Below, one piece after another: positions 47,092 through 57,507 of a DNA stretch of 64,000 nt (position 1 is its first letter; each line of letters starts with the position of its first letter). This DNA is from Marinimicrobium hydrolyticum (GTDB lineage: Bacteria; Pseudomonadota; Gammaproteobacteria; Pseudomonadales; Cellvibrionaceae). The stretch is taken from the NCBI RefSeq assembly GCF_030848505.1, contig NZ_JAVDDU010000001.1, forward strand, positions 682,001 through 746,000, given 5' to 3'. Made by a program: the position numbers and the translations under genes. The notes beneath the pieces were generated by a model. That model saw only the letters and a list, made by a program, of their open reading frames with translations. It did no database searches and was not told the DNA's origin.

Positions 47092-47981
47092 GTAGATGGC
47101 TTACTGGGGCGTTAATTCTAAGTCTTCTGTCCCTGTTCAGTGCTCCAAGCTTTGGCGCCGAACCCGCACTTTGGCGAGTCGAACAACCTCAATCGGGGGC
47201 GCGGCTGTATTTGTTTGGCTCTCTGCATTTCGGGGCTGAGAGCTTTTATCCACTTCCAGGGCGTGTGCTGGCCGCTTACCAAGAGTCGGACGTACTTGCG
47301 GTAGAGTTGGACTCGGACTCGCTCCCCCCCAATCTTGCTCGACAAGCGGTGCGCCGCTTGGGGCAGTACTCCGAGAACCGCAATCTATCCCAGCACTTGG
47401 ATCCCGAACTTTGGTTTCAGCTACAGCACCAAAGTCAAGCTCTGGGTCTCGACCCCGAGCAGTGGCTAAACATTAAGCCCTGGTTAGCCGCCTTACAGTT
47501 GGTCAGTCTGCAGGTGTCCCTAAGTGGCTATCAACAGAGTCTGGGGTTGGACAGCTATTTTCTGGGGTTGGCCCGGGCTGACCAGAACACAGAGATTCGA
47601 GAGCTGGAAACCCTGGAGCAGCAATTGGCGCTATTTGCGGGTTTAAGTGAACGCCAACAAAACGACTTTCTTGCCCGTACTCTGCAAGATTTCGATGCGG
47701 GTAGCGCTTACCTGAGTGCTCTGGCCCAAGCTTGGCAGGTGGGTGACGTGGAGGCCCTGGAGAAGGCCGTGCTCGGTGCATTCAATGAGGAAGACTACAG
47801 CCAGAAGCTCTATCATCGGGTTTTCCGTTTGCGTAACAAGGCCATGGTTGAGGTGCTGGACGGATACCTAAACCAGGGTGAGAAGGTATTCCTGGTGGTT
47901 GGCGTTGGGCACCTGCTTGGGGAGGACGGCTTGGTTAACCTATTGGGGCAGCAGGGCTACCGAGTCAGCCGTGTGGATTGA
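47088..47981 (+). CDS. TraB/GumN-family exported protein
   Basis: A 297-residue protein with a signal peptide (residues 1-27, LLSLFSAPSFGAEPA). The family marks are RLYLFGSLHFG at the start of the mature part and VVGVGHLLGEDGLVNLL at the end, with a helical core between. TraB/PrgY/GumN proteins relate to Tiki-type metalloproteases. ATG 47088 overlaps the preceding stop as ATGA and follows GGGAGG, so it is translationally coupled to the cupin gene. Substrate unknown. Confidence 0.82.
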   Translation: MSRWLTGALILSLLSLFSAPSFGAEPALWRVEQPQSGARLYLFGSLHFGAESFYPLPGRVLAAYQESDVLAVELDSDSLPPNLARQAVRRLGQYSENRNLSQHLDPELWFQLQHQSQALGLDPEQWLNIKPWLAALQLVSLQVSLSGYQQSLGLDSYFLGLARADQNTEIRELETLEQQLALFAGLSERQQNDFLARTLQDFDAGSAYLSALAQAWQVGDVEALEKAVLGAFNEEDYSQKLYHRVFRLRNKAMVEVLDGYLNQGEKVFLVVGVGHLLGEDGLVNLLGQQGYRVSRVD

Positions 47982-48042
47982 GGGATTGTTGAACCTCCCG
48001 GGTGCTTATGGCACAATCACCAGCCTTCGCGCCAGTGCTCGC

Positions 48043-48075
48043 GTTGATTTTTTGAGTTTCCCCATAAAAATCAAC
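48043..48075. other. AT-rich hairpin before tRNA-Leu
   Basis: GTTGATTTTT (48043-48052) and AAAAATCAAC (48066-48075) are perfect ten-base inverted arms with a 13-base loop. It lies 62 bases past the TraB-family stop. It may end that transcript, but no T-tract follows. Confidence 0.45.
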
Positions 48076-48130
48076 AACTTGTGATCTTTGCGAAAGAAAT
48101 CGTCAAGCGCCCTAGTGCGCCTTGGCTCTT

Positions 48131-48215
<85 letters not shown>

Positions 48216-48289
48216 TATTTATTGTTCCGTGCCTCATCCTGACGCGCGGTTAGAACGCGAATTCATCGCCTTTATGCTACGAGGAAGAT

Positions 48290-49609
48290 ATGCAGGTTTC
48301 CATTGAAACGACGTCTGGTCTTGAACGCCGCCTGACCATTGGCGTGCCCGCCGAAAAGGTGGAAAGCGAAGTACAAAAACGTCTGCAAGAGGCCGCCAAG
48401 AACATTCGCATGAATGGCTTCCGCAAGGGCAAGGTGCCGATGAAGGTGGTCAAGCAGCGCTATGGCGCCGGCGTCCGTCAGGAAGTTGTAGGCGAAGTTA
48501 TCAGCAGTTCGTTCTACGAAGCCGTGCGGAAAGAGTCCGTTAAGCCGGCTGGCCAACCCGCCATTGAGCCTAAAGAAATTGGCGAAGGTAAGGACCTGGA
48601 ATTCGTAGCGACCTTTGAAGTTTACCCGACCGTGGAATTGGGCGATTTTTCCGGTTATGAAATCACCCGCTACGACGCCAAAGTAACAGACGAAGATGTC
48701 GACAAGATGGTCGAAGTTCTGCGCGAGCAGCAGGCCAGCTTTGAAGAAGTGGACCGTGCCGCCGCCGAAGGTGACCAAGTTAACATCGACTTCGTCGGCA
48801 CCAAAGATGGTGAAGAATTCTCCGGCGGTTCAGCCGAAGGCCAAAACCTGGTATTGGGTTCTGGCTCCATGATCCCCGGATTTGAAGACGCCCTGGTGGG
48901 TCTGAAAGCCGGCGATGAAAAAGTGGTTCCCCTCACGTTTCCCGAGGACTACCAGGCTGAAGAACTGCGTGGAGCTTCCGTAGAGTTCAAAGTCAAGGTC
49001 AACAAAGTATCCGAGAAAAAACTGCCCGAACTTAACAAAGACTTCTACGCAAAATTTGGCGTAGAGAAGGGTGGTAAGACTCAATTCCGCAAGGAAGTAA
49101 AAGCCAATATGGCGCGCGAACTGGGTCACGCTCTTAAAGCCAAGACTAAAGCTCAGGTTATGGATGCACTGCTCGAAAGCCACAAGCCCGAGCTGCCTAA
49201 AGCGCTAGTTTCTAGTGAAATTGACGTTTTGCGCAATCAGATGATGCAGCGCTTCGGTGGTCAACAGCAAAACTTCGATATCAAATCTTTGCTGCCGGAC
49301 GACATGTTCCAGAAGGAAGCCGAGCGTCGCGTTGCTCTGGGTCTGATCGTTGGTGAAGTCATCAAAGAGAACAAAATTAAGCCTGACGCCAAACGTGTGC
49401 GCTCCATGGTGGAAGAGCTTGCCTCCACTTACGAAGAGCCCGAGCAAGTGGTTGAGTACTACTACAGCAACCGCGAGCTCATGTCCGGAGTCGAGTCAGC
49501 GGTGCTTGAAGACCAGGTGGTCGATCACATTCTTGGCGAAGCCAAGGTGACCGATGAGAGCAGCAGCTACGATGACATCGTCGCCAACAAATCGGAAAAT
49601 GCCGGCTGA
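48290..49609 (+). CDS. tig: Trigger factor
   Basis: A 439-residue ribosome-associated chaperone and prolyl isomerase. The N-terminal domain carries the ribosome-docking GFRKGKVPMKVV, the FKBP-like domain spans about 155-245 (GDQVNIDFVGTKDGEEFSGG), and the helical arms follow. AGGA precedes the ATG. It opens the protein quality-control gene run tig-clpP-clpX-lon-hupB-ppiD. Confidence 0.97.
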   Translation: MQVSIETTSGLERRLTIGVPAEKVESEVQKRLQEAAKNIRMNGFRKGKVPMKVVKQRYGAGVRQEVVGEVISSSFYEAVRKESVKPAGQPAIEPKEIGEGKDLEFVATFEVYPTVELGDFSGYEITRYDAKVTDEDVDKMVEVLREQQASFEEVDRAAAEGDQVNIDFVGTKDGEEFSGGSAEGQNLVLGSGSMIPGFEDALVGLKAGDEKVVPLTFPEDYQAEELRGASVEFKVKVNKVSEKKLPELNKDFYAKFGVEKGGKTQFRKEVKANMARELGHALKAKTKAQVMDALLESHKPELPKALVSSEIDVLRNQMMQRFGGQQQNFDIKSLLPDDMFQKEAERRVALGLIVGEVIKENKIKPDAKRVRSMVEELASTYEEPEQVVEYYYSNRELMSGVESAVLEDQVVDHILGEAKVTDESSSYDDIVANKSENAG

Positions 49610-49631
49610 CGGATCAAAGTTGGATAAAAAA

Positions 49632-49655
49632 GCCGCGAAACGGTTGTTTCGCGGC
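49632..49655 (+). terminator. Hairpin after tig
   Basis: GCCGCGAAA-cggttg-TTTCGCGGC is a perfect nine-base stem 22 bases past the tig stop, without a T-run. It may be a weak terminator or mRNA stabiliser. Confidence 0.45.
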
Positions 49656-49785
49656 CAGTCTCTCCTCCAAACACGCCCCAATGCTGGCATCCAGCGGTTT
49701 CTCAGGTTAAGCTCCTCTAGACGATTTACGCAGTCCACCTCTCACGGGGCGGACTGCCGGATGATGAATAAGGACACGCCTCTAT

Positions 49786-50418
49786 ATGTCGAATGAATTC
49801 CCGAACCGAATCCCCGAGGTCACTGCGTCTGGTCTAGTGCCAATGGTGGTGGAACAAACCGCCCGCGGTGAGCGTTCCTATGATATTTACTCGCGTTTGC
49901 TGAAAGAGCGGGTAATTTTTCTGGTGGGCCAGGTCGAAGATCACATGGCGAACTTGGTCGTGGCCCAGCTTCTGTTTCTTGAAGCCGAAAACCCCGACAA
50001 GGACATCCACCTGTATATTAACTCACCCGGTGGTGCGGTTACCGCCGGCATGGCCATATACGACACCATGCAGTTTATCAAGCCGGATGTCAGCACCATG
50101 TGTATAGGTCAAGCCTGCAGCATGGGTTCATTCCTGTTGGCGGCTGGGGCTAAAGGTAAGCGCTTTTGTCTGCCCAATGCCCGGGTCATGATCCATCAGC
50201 CCAGCGGCGGCGCGCAGGGCCAGGCATCGGATATCCATATTCAGGCTAAGGAAATCCTCAGCATCCGGGAGCGCCTGAACGAACTAATGGCCTTCCATAC
50301 AGGTCAGACGGTGGAGAAAATCGCGATTGACACCGAGCGCGACAATTTTATGACCTCCCAGCGCGCCCAGGAATATGGGTTGGTAGACGAGGTCATTCAA
50401 AGCCGCGCAGGTAAATAA
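49786..50418 (+). CDS. clpP: ATP-dependent Clp protease proteolytic subunit
   Basis: A 210-residue serine peptidase. The triad is visible: Ser112 (ACSMGSFLL), His137 (MIHQPSGG) and Asp186 (DTERDNF). It forms the 14-subunit chamber fed by ClpX, encoded 233 bases downstream, or by ClpA. AAGGA lies 11 bases before the ATG. I found no convincing sigma32 promoter before it. Confidence 0.97.
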   Translation: MSNEFPNRIPEVTASGLVPMVVEQTARGERSYDIYSRLLKERVIFLVGQVEDHMANLVVAQLLFLEAENPDKDIHLYINSPGGAVTAGMAIYDTMQFIKPDVSTMCIGQACSMGSFLLAAGAKGKRFCLPNARVMIHQPSGGAQGQASDIHIQAKEILSIRERLNELMAFHTGQTVEKIAIDTERDNFMTSQRAQEYGLVDEVIQSRAGK

Positions 50419-50651
50419 CGGTAAGTCCGGTTTGAATGCTGGGCTCGCAAGCACTAAGATAGCCTTAACGATGGTTTTTTCCTGGAAATAGCCGGAATAA
50501 GACGCATCTTGCGCCAACTTGGCGATTAACAGGGGTTGGATCGGGTTCTCCATGAGCCATCCCCTATTTGGACCGGCCCAGTGCGGGCGGTCTCTGAATT
50601 TTGGAACAGGGAACGGCACCTTGTTCTATGTCTATTTGACGGAGTGGTTTA

Positions 50652-51941
50652 ATGACCGATCACACCAGTGACAACGGCGACAAAAACGGCAAGCTGCTGT
50701 ATTGCTCTTTTTGTGGCAAAAGTCAGCATGAAGTACGCAAGCTGATCGCAGGGCCTTCAGTGTTCATCTGCGATGAATGCGTTGATTTGTGCAACGACAT
50801 CATTCGGGAAGAGATTCAGGAAAGTACTTCTGAGGGTGGCTCTGAAAAGCTGCCTAAGCCTCATGAAATTTCCGCGATTCTTGATCAGTATGTGATCGGG
50901 CAGCAACGCGCCAAAAAAGTATTGGCCGTAGCGGTGTACAACCACTACAAGCGTTTGCGCAGCGTCGATAAAAGCAAAAATCCCGTAGAGCTCGGCAAGA
51001 GTAACATCTTGCTCGTGGGCCCAACCGGCAGTGGTAAGACCCTGCTGGCAGAGACCTTGGCCCGGCTGCTGGATGTACCTTTTACCATTGCTGATGCCAC
51101 GACTCTGACAGAAGCTGGCTACGTCGGTGAAGACGTTGAAAACATCATTCAAAAATTGCTGCAGAAATGCGATTACGATGTCGATAAAGCCCAGCAGGGC
51201 ATTGTTTATATTGACGAGATCGACAAGATTTCCCGCAAGTCTGATAACCCCTCAATCACTCGCGATGTGTCGGGTGAGGGTGTACAGCAGGCTCTGCTAA
51301 AATTGATCGAAGGAACCGTCGCCTCCGTGCCGCCTCAGGGTGGACGCAAACATCCGCAGCAGGAATTCTTGCAGGTGGATACGGGCAGCATACTGTTTAT
51401 CTGTGGCGGCGCTTTTGCCGGTTTGGATAAAGTGATTCGAGACCGCTCTGAGAAAGGCGGTATCGGGTTTGGCGCTGAAGTCAAAAGTAAGGACGACAGC
51501 AGTAAGTTTGGTGAGATTCTGCACCAACTCGAACCGGAAGATTTGGTGCGCTACGGACTGATTCCAGAGTTTGTGGGGCGGCTACCCGTCATCGCTACGC
51601 TGGACGAGCTGGACATGCCAGCGTTGGTTCAAATACTTACAGAACCCAAGAACTCACTGACCAAACAATACGAACGCCTGTTCGAAATGGAAGGCGTAGA
51701 AATTGATTTTCGCACCGACGCGCTTGAGGCTGTGGCTAAAAAAGCCATGGATCGCAAAACCGGCGCGCGAGGCTTGCGTTCCATTATGGAATCTGTACTG
51801 TTAGATACCATGTACCGTATTCCGTCTGAGGAGAATGTCGTCAAAGTTGTAGTCGACGAAGCGGTTATCCGCGGCGAGTCTGAACCTTTGCTGGTGTACG
51901 AACGTGCCGAGACGCCAGCGAAAGTAGCGAAAGAGGACTGA
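50652..51941 (+). CDS. clpX: ATP-dependent Clp protease ATP-binding subunit ClpX
   Basis: A 429-residue AAA+ unfoldase: N-terminal zinc-binding domain (Cys18, Cys21, Cys40, Cys43), Walker A GPTGSGKT, Walker B YIDEIDKI and the IGF-type loop GGIGFGAEV that docks to ClpP. It recognises tagged substrates and feeds ClpP. The 233-base spacer before it holds a palindrome CGCCAACTTGGCG (50512-50524) and nothing else I can name. Confidence 0.97.
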   Translation: MTDHTSDNGDKNGKLLYCSFCGKSQHEVRKLIAGPSVFICDECVDLCNDIIREEIQESTSEGGSEKLPKPHEISAILDQYVIGQQRAKKVLAVAVYNHYKRLRSVDKSKNPVELGKSNILLVGPTGSGKTLLAETLARLLDVPFTIADATTLTEAGYVGEDVENIIQKLLQKCDYDVDKAQQGIVYIDEIDKISRKSDNPSITRDVSGEGVQQALLKLIEGTVASVPPQGGRKHPQQEFLQVDTGSILFICGGAFAGLDKVIRDRSEKGGIGFGAEVKSKDDSSKFGEILHQLEPEDLVRYGLIPEFVGRLPVIATLDELDMPALVQILTEPKNSLTKQYERLFEMEGVEIDFRTDALEAVAKKAMDRKTGARGLRSIMESVLLDTMYRIPSEENVVKVVVDEAVIRGESEPLLVYERAETPAKVAKED

Positions 51942-51966
51942 TTGAACATGGCGTTTTTGCGTAGTT

Positions 51967-51991
51967 AAAGCGCCTTTTGGCGCTTTTTTTT
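51967..51991 (+). terminator. Intrinsic terminator after clpX
   Basis: AAAGCGCC-TTTT-GGCGCTTT followed by a T-run, 26 bases past the clpX stop. Confidence 0.9.
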
Positions 51992-52010
51992 GGTATTTTT
52001 AAGGCGATTA

Positions 52011-52037
52011 CTTGCATTTTCGCCTGTTCGCCCCAAC
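52011..52037 (+). promoter_or_regulatory. Sigma32 (heat-shock) promoter of lon
   Basis: CTTGCAT (52011-52017), 13 bases, CCCCAAC (52031-52037), close to the heat-shock pattern CTTGAAA-N13-CCCCATNT. It stands between the clpX terminator and lon, with a leader of about 48 bases. lon is heat-shock regulated in E. coli. Confidence 0.65.
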
Positions 52038-52092
52038 TTTCATCCTTTAAGCCCGAATTGCGGTTTGCTTATCCAGAACGAGGGGAAACTCG

Positions 52093-54510
52093 ATGGTTGA
52101 TCAAGACCCGAAAGCTGTACAAACCAATGAATTGCCTCTACTTCCATTGCGTGATGTAGTGGTGTATCCCCATATGGTGATCCCGCTGTTTGTCGGTCGG
52201 GACAAATCAATTGAGGCGCTAGAGAGCGCTATGTCTGCCGACAAGCAAGTGTTGCTAGTCGCGCAGAAAAATCCCGCTGAAGACGACCCCAAAGCAGAAG
52301 ACGTTTACGGCATTGGCACCATTTCCACCATTTTGCAGCTATTGAAGTTGCCCGACGGTACTGTGAAGGTACTTGTGGAGGGGGGCGAGCGTGCCCAGAT
52401 TGATCGTATCGACACGGTTGATCATCACTTCCGGGCCCAAGTGAGCGCATTACCTGAAGAGCCGCTAGACGAGCGTGAAGCAGAAGCGCTCATCAACTCC
52501 ACCATCAATCAGTTCGAACACTACGTAAACCTAAGCAAAAAAGTGCCTTCCGAAGTCATGACGTCGTTGAGCGGTATTGACGACGCTGGACGACTGGCCG
52601 ATACCGTGGCCGCTCATATGTCCATGGAGTTGCCCCAAAAGCAAAGCATTTTGGAAATGGTCGGTGTGCGTGAGCGGATTGAGCACCTGCTGGGTTTGAT
52701 GGAAGCGGAAATCGATCTGTTTCAGGTTGAGAAAAAAATTCGCGGTCGCGTTAAACAACAAATGGAAAAAAGTCAGCGCGAGTACTATTTGAATGAGCAA
52801 ATGAAAGCCATTCAAAAAGAACTCGGCGACATGGGTGACGAAGCCAACGAAGCCGATGACCTTGAGGCGAAGATTGCCGAAGCCGGTATGCCCAAAGACG
52901 CGGAAGAGAAAGCCCGCGCAGAACTCAATAAATTGAAGATGATGTCCCCGATGTCCGCTGAAGCGTCGGTGGTTCGAGCCTACATCGATTGGATGGTCAA
53001 AGTACCCTGGATCAAGCGCAGCAAAGTGCGTCACGATCTCGGGCGTGCGGAGGCTGTATTGGAGGCTGATCACTTCGGACTTGAAGAAGTCAAAGAGCGA
53101 ATTCTTGAATACTTGGCTGTGCAACAGCGAGTCAAGAAAATGAAAGGGCCGATCCTGTGCTTGGTGGGCCCCCCCGGTGTGGGTAAGACCTCTCTGGGTG
53201 AGTCCATCGCTCGCGCCACCAACCGGAAGTTTATTCGTATGGCTCTGGGTGGCGTCCGTGACGAAGCGGAAATCCGCGGGCACAGACGAACCTACATCGG
53301 TTCTCTCCCCGGCAAGTTGGTCCAAAAAATGGCCAAGGTTGGAGTCCGCAACCCGCTCTTCTTGCTTGATGAAATCGACAAGATGGGGATGGATAACCGG
53401 GGCGATCCCGCCTCCGCGTTGCTGGAGGTATTGGATCCAGAGCAGAACAAACACTTCAATGACCATTACTTAGAAGTTGACTACGATCTATCGGATGTCA
53501 TGTTCGTTTGTACTTCCAATACCATGAATATCCCCGGGCCGCTTTTGGATCGGATGGAAGTGATTCGAATCCCTGGCTACACAGAAGTTGAAAAACTGAA
53601 TATCGCCACTCGCTACCTGATTCCCAAACAGCTTAAAGCCAATGGTTTGAAGGAGCAGGAAATTGAGATCAAAGACGAGGCCATTCGGGATGTGATTCGT
53701 TACTACACTCGTGAAGCGGGTGTGCGCGGATTGGAGCGCGAAATTGCCAAGCTGTGCCGGAAGGTGGTGACCCACCACGTTAAGTCCAAGGAAACCACGT
53801 CAGATGTCATTGACTCGGATTCGTTGGAAAATTATCTCGGTGTGCGCAAGTTTGACTTTGGCCGCGCTGAGAGCGAAAACCAAGTGGGGCAGGTGACCGG
53901 TTTGGCGTGGACCCAGGTCGGCGGTGAGCTGCTCACCATTGAATCATCGGCCGTGAAAGGTAAAGGGCGCGTGATTAAAACCGGTTCGCTAGGCGATGTC
54001 ATGCTGGAGTCCATCCAAGCCGCACTCACAGTCGTTCGCTCCAGGGCGCAAATTCTCGGTATCGCCCCGGATTATCACGAGAAAGTGGATGTGCACATTC
54101 ACGTTCCAGAAGGCGCAACCCCCAAAGATGGTCCGAGCGCGGGGATCAGTATGTGCACGGCACTGGTATCTGTGTTGACGGGCATACCCGTTCGGGCCGA
54201 TGTGGCTATGACGGGCGAGATCACCCTGCGAGGCGAAGTGCTGCGTATTGGAGGCTTGAAGGAAAAACTTCTGGCGGCTCACCGCGGCGGCATTAAAACG
54301 GTGATTATTCCCAAGGACAATGAACGTGATTTGAAAGAAATTCCAGAAAATATTAAGGAAGATCTGCACATCAAACCGGTACAGTGGGTTGACGAAGTAC
54401 TTCAGCTTGCTCTTCAGGAACTGCCCAAGCCGCTTTCGGATGAAGAGTTCCAGGCCCTGGAAAAACAAGCTCAACAGGAGGAGAGTGGAAACAGAATAAA
54501 CACCCATTAA
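52093..54510 (+). CDS. lon: ATP-dependent protease Lon
   Basis: An 805-residue LonA protease: N-terminal substrate domain ([23 protein letters not shown]), AAA+ module with GPPGVGKTS (Lys365), and a proteolytic domain with the Ser682-Lys725 dyad ([19 protein letters not shown]). It degrades misfolded and regulatory proteins. ATG 52093 follows GAGGGG. hupB lies 322 bases downstream. Confidence 0.97.
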   Translation: MVDQDPKAVQTNELPLLPLRDVVVYPHMVIPLFVGRDKSIEALESAMSADKQVLLVAQKNPAEDDPKAEDVYGIGTISTILQLLKLPDGTVKVLVEGGERAQIDRIDTVDHHFRAQVSALPEEPLDEREAEALINSTINQFEHYVNLSKKVPSEVMTSLSGIDDAGRLADTVAAHMSMELPQKQSILEMVGVRERIEHLLGLMEAEIDLFQVEKKIRGRVKQQMEKSQREYYLNEQMKAIQKELGDMGDEANEADDLEAKIAEAGMPKDAEEKARAELNKLKMMSPMSAEASVVRAYIDWMVKVPWIKRSKVRHDLGRAEAVLEADHFGLEEVKERILEYLAVQQRVKKMKGPILCLVGPPGVGKTSLGESIARATNRKFIRMALGGVRDEAEIRGHRRTYIGSLPGKLVQKMAKVGVRNPLFLLDEIDKMGMDNRGDPASALLEVLDPEQNKHFNDHYLEVDYDLSDVMFVCTSNTMNIPGPLLDRMEVIRIPGYTEVEKLNIATRYLIPKQLKANGLKEQEIEIKDEAIRDVIRYYTREAGVRGLEREIAKLCRKVVTHHVKSKETTSDVIDSDSLENYLGVRKFDFGRAESENQVGQVTGLAWTQVGGELLTIESSAVKGKGRVIKTGSLGDVMLESIQAALTVVRSRAQILGIAPDYHEKVDVHIHVPEGATPKDGPSAGISMCTALVSVLTGIPVRADVAMTGEITLRGEVLRIGGLKEKLLAAHRGGIKTVIIPKDNERDLKEIPENIKEDLHIKPVQWVDEVLQLALQELPKPLSDEEFQALEKQAQQEESGNRINTH

Positions 54511-54544
54511 GGGAATTTTTGTTTCTACAGTTACTCCAATAAAG

Positions 54545-54586
54545 CACCCGGACAGCCGCTGGTTGGCAATAAGCGGTTTCCGGGTG
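54545..54586 (+). terminator. Hairpin after lon
   Basis: CACCCGGA (54545-54552) pairs with TCCGGGTG (54579-54586), with an inner stem AGCCGCT/AGCGGTT. There is no T-run. The rest of the 54511-54832 spacer holds the hupB promoter region and no gene I can support. Confidence 0.55.
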
Positions 54587-54792
54587 AATTTACGAAAGAG
54601 GGTGGTGGTCGATGAGGTTTTCGAGGATATTTGCTCAAAATACAATCAAAGTCGGTAAGAATGAGTTAAAGGCCACAGAAAGCTGCATTGTCTTCTTGAC
54701 CCGCTTAATATCAGTTGGTATAAATCGCAATTCATTCGCCGAACAGGCGGCATTGGGGCCTCAGTAGTCCGCACCACAGAAGCATACCTGTA

Positions 54793-54798
54793 TATAAT
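54793..54798 (+). promoter_or_regulatory. Candidate -10 element of hupB
   Basis: TATAAT, 35 bases before the hupB GTG. No good -35 lies at the usual distance; TG at 54789-54790 could help as a degenerate extended -10. Confidence 0.4.
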
Positions 54799-54832
54799 CG
54801 ATTTCTGAACCAATAATCAAAAGGGGTTAAGT

Positions 54833-55105
54833 GTGAATAAATCCGAGCTAATCGAAGCCATCGCCGCATCTGCGGATATTCCAAAAGCAGCCGCCGGCCG
54901 CGCCTTGGACGCCATGGTAGACAACATTACCGGCGCTCTGCAGAAAGGTGATCAAGTGGTGCTGGTTGGTTTTGGCACTTTTGCGGTAAAAGAGCGTGCT
55001 GCACGTACCGGTCGCAACCCGCAGACTGGCGCTGAAATACAGATCGCAGCAGCTAAAGTACCGAGCTTCAAAGCAGGTAAAGCGCTGAAAGACGCCGTTA
55101 ACTAA
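54833..55105 (+). CDS. hupB: DNA-binding protein HU-beta
   Basis: A 90-residue HU/IHF-family nucleoid protein: [32 protein letters not shown] and the DNA-binding arm [11 protein letters not shown]. The GTG start follows AAGGGG. Location directly after lon and before ppiD is the classical hupB place. A terminator follows 128 bases later; the rest of the 333-base spacer before ppiD shows nothing clear. Confidence 0.96.
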   Translation: MNKSELIEAIAASADIPKAAAGRALDAMVDNITGALQKGDQVVLVGFGTFAVKERAARTGRNPQTGAEIQIAAAKVPSFKAGKALKDAVN

Positions 55106-55232
55106 GCGTTTTGGGCCGCCAGCCCGGCCAGAGTGGCCGAGCTGAAACAGCACCATAAAAGCCGCCGGTACTTGGATGTCGACTGATGGTTTAACGACTA
55201 AACAGTATCCTTCCATGAAGGGCGGTAATATG

Positions 55233-55265
55233 AAAGGGCGCATCTGAACGGTGCGCCCTTTTTAT
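55233..55265 (+). terminator. Intrinsic terminator after hupB
   Basis: AAAGGGCGCA (55233-55242) pairs perfectly with TGCGCCCTTT (55252-55261), followed by TTTATT. Confidence 0.87.
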
Positions 55266-55438
55266 TAGCTAAACCGGTGAGGTCGAATCCATCATTCGGC
55301 ACTGCCAATTCAGAGTAGCACTGAACCAGGGATTCCCCGAAATCAGTGATCGTTGGCCAGCGGGCAGTGGACTGCCGCCGTTGGTCGCATAGCGCGGTCA
55401 GATACTGCGGCTATGCCAAATAATAGGAGCACACACAC

Positions 55439-57310
55439 ATGTTGCAAAGTCTTCGTGACAACACCAAAGGGGTTGTGGCGGGTATCTTAATCGGCCTTCT
55501 GGTGATTATCTTTGCCTTGTCCGGCGCTGAGGCGTTGTTCACTGGTGGGGGGTCGCCTAATACCGTCGTTACGGTGAATGGCGAGGACATCACCGAGCAG
55601 GAGGTCAGCCGACAGGTCAATATGGAAAGGCGTCAACTGCTGAGTCGTTTTGGCGATTCCGTGCCGGACGAATTTCTCAGTGATGAAAGGCTTCGCCCGG
55701 CTGCCATTGATACCCTGATTCAACGCAGCGTCCTGGTTCAGGAGGCTCGCTCCAAAGGTATGGCCATCAGTCCAGAGACACTCGACAGCATGATCGTCGC
55801 CACCGAAGAGTTTCGGGGCCCTGACGGTCGCTTCGATGCAAACCGCTATCAGCAACTGCTCCGCTCTGCAGGGTTTACGCCGTCCACTTATCGGCGAGCC
55901 TTGGAAGAAGAGATGCTGATTAACCAGCTTGCCAATGGCATATCCGGAAGTGGGTTTGTGACGCCCGCAGAGCTGGAACACCTGATCGCGTTAAGCTATC
56001 AAACGCGCGACTTTCAATACGTCACCCTGAACGCTGAGAGAGTGGCCGACGAAGTCAGTATTACTGATGAAGAGATTATTGAGTATTACGAGAATAATCA
56101 GGCCGAGTTCACCCAGGAAGAACAAGTCGCCGTGGACTATGTGGAACTGAGCGTGGAACGGTTGATGGATGACATCGACATTCCGGAGTCTGAACTGCGG
56201 GCACAGTTTAAGCAGAATATGGCTGCAGCCGAGCGTGAGGGCGTTCAAAGACGCGCTGCGCACATCTTGATCGAAGACGGTGATGAAGAGCGTCTTGAAA
56301 CTGTGGCTTCACGATTGGCTGCTGGCGAAGATTTCGCCGAGGTCGCGCGTGAAACTTCAGATGATTTTGGTACACGTAACCAAGGCGGAGACCTGGGCTT
56401 TATTGAGCAGGGTGAATTCCCGGAGGCTTTTGAAGATCGCTTAGCCGCACTGTCCGTGGGTGAAGTGTCTGAACCCGTTGAAACAGAGTATGGCGTACAT
56501 TTCATTAAGCTGATGGATGAGCGTCGCTCGGATCCGGTTCAGTTTGAAGACCAGCGTGATGAAATTGCCCGACAGCTAAAACGAGTGCAGGCAGAAAACC
56601 AGTTCGTTACGATGATGACTAGGTTGAGCGAAGTCTCCTTTAACGCTGAAGACTTGGCAGAAGTCGAGGAAGAGTTGGGTCTGCCGGTTCAGAACACCGG
56701 TCTTTTCGGTCGCTCTGGTGGTGAAGGTATTGCGGCCAACAGACAAGTTATCCAGGCCGCCTTCTCAGAAGAGGTGTTGGAACACGGTAATCCCAGCGAT
56801 GTACTTGAGCTTAGCCCAAGTCGTGTTGTGGTGGTGAAGAAGACTGATCGACAAGAAGCGTTCGTTCGGCCTTTGGACGATGTCCGTGAGCAGATCGCGA
56901 CTTACCTGGAAGAGGAAGAGACGCGTCGCTTGTTAACAGAGCGTGGAGAGCAGGTGGAAGAAGCGCTGCAAAGAGGCGAGCCGGTAGACGCTGTAGCTGA
57001 GCGCTGGAACCTGGACGTGCAGGAAGTGCAAGGGATCAGTCGCGATGAAGCCGATCTGCCTCGCCAATTGGTCAATCACGCCTTTGCAATGCCTCGCCCC
57101 ACGACCGACGAGCCTGTAGTGGGCGGTGTTCATGTTGGTTTGGATTACCACGTAGTGGTATTGGCTAATGTGGATCCCGGCACGCTGGAAGCGTTGAGCG
57201 CTGAAGAGCGCGATGCCATGGCACAGAACCTTCGTCGCATGTTCGGTCAACAGGACTATGCGGCTTATCAAGATATGCTCCAGGAGCGTGCTGATATTCG
57301 TCGTCGTTAA
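55439..57310 (+). CDS. ppiD: Periplasmic chaperone PpiD (parvulin domain)
   Basis: A 623-residue inner-membrane-anchored periplasmic folding factor. One N-terminal helix (about 10-30), a SurA-like chaperone region, and a parvulin domain near 265-360 (RRAAHILIEDG, FAEVARETSDD, GGDLGFIEQGEFPEAFE). It helps proteins leaving the Sec translocon. AGGAG lies nine bases before the ATG. Confidence 0.95.
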   Translation: MLQSLRDNTKGVVAGILIGLLVIIFALSGAEALFTGGGSPNTVVTVNGEDITEQEVSRQVNMERRQLLSRFGDSVPDEFLSDERLRPAAIDTLIQRSVLVQEARSKGMAISPETLDSMIVATEEFRGPDGRFDANRYQQLLRSAGFTPSTYRRALEEEMLINQLANGISGSGFVTPAELEHLIALSYQTRDFQYVTLNAERVADEVSITDEEIIEYYENNQAEFTQEEQVAVDYVELSVERLMDDIDIPESELRAQFKQNMAAAEREGVQRRAAHILIEDGDEERLETVASRLAAGEDFAEVARETSDDFGTRNQGGDLGFIEQGEFPEAFEDRLAALSVGEVSEPVETEYGVHFIKLMDERRSDPVQFEDQRDEIARQLKRVQAENQFVTMMTRLSEVSFNAEDLAEVEEELGLPVQNTGLFGRSGGEGIAANRQVIQAAFSEEVLEHGNPSDVLELSPSRVVVVKKTDRQEAFVRPLDDVREQIATYLEEEETRRLLTERGEQVEEALQRGEPVDAVAERWNLDVQEVQGISRDEADLPRQLVNHAFAMPRPTTDEPVVGGVHVGLDYHVVVLANVDPGTLEALSAEERDAMAQNLRRMFGQQDYAAYQDMLQERADIRRR

Positions 57311-57324
57311 GACGTAACACGCCA

Positions 57325-57364
57325 CGCCCAATGTCCGCTTTTTTAGGCGGGCATTGGGCGTTTT
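57325..57364 (+). terminator. Intrinsic terminator after ppiD
   Basis: CGCCCAATG(TCCGC)..(GCGG)GCATTGGGCG with a TTTT tail, 15 bases past the ppiD stop. Confidence 0.87.
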
Positions 57365-57507
57365 CGTTTCGGTGGGGTTTGACTGGCGGAGTTGGTGCTG
57401 GTCACTTTTCGTTCCTTGCGCTTTCCCTGCGCTTTTTTATCTAGCTTTCACGCGTTATGCGGCGCGAAACAGATTGCCAGCCTAAAGCTTACTTAACCGT
57501 TCTAAAT

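Noticed and set aside
49660-49700. CCCCAAT before clpP as part of a heat-shock promoter
   Set aside because: The -35 position reads CCAGTCT/TCTCTCC, not close to CTTGAAA.
50419-50651. Possible sigma32 promoter for clpX
   Set aside because: No CCCCAT-like -10 with a CTTGAA-like -35 at 13-15 bases was found; only the palindrome CGCCAACTTGGCG.
55110-55180. tRNA-like string GGCCAGAGTGGCCGAGCTG after hupB
   Set aside because: It resembles a serine/leucine tRNA 5' end, but no anticodon arm, T-arm or acceptor partner follows.
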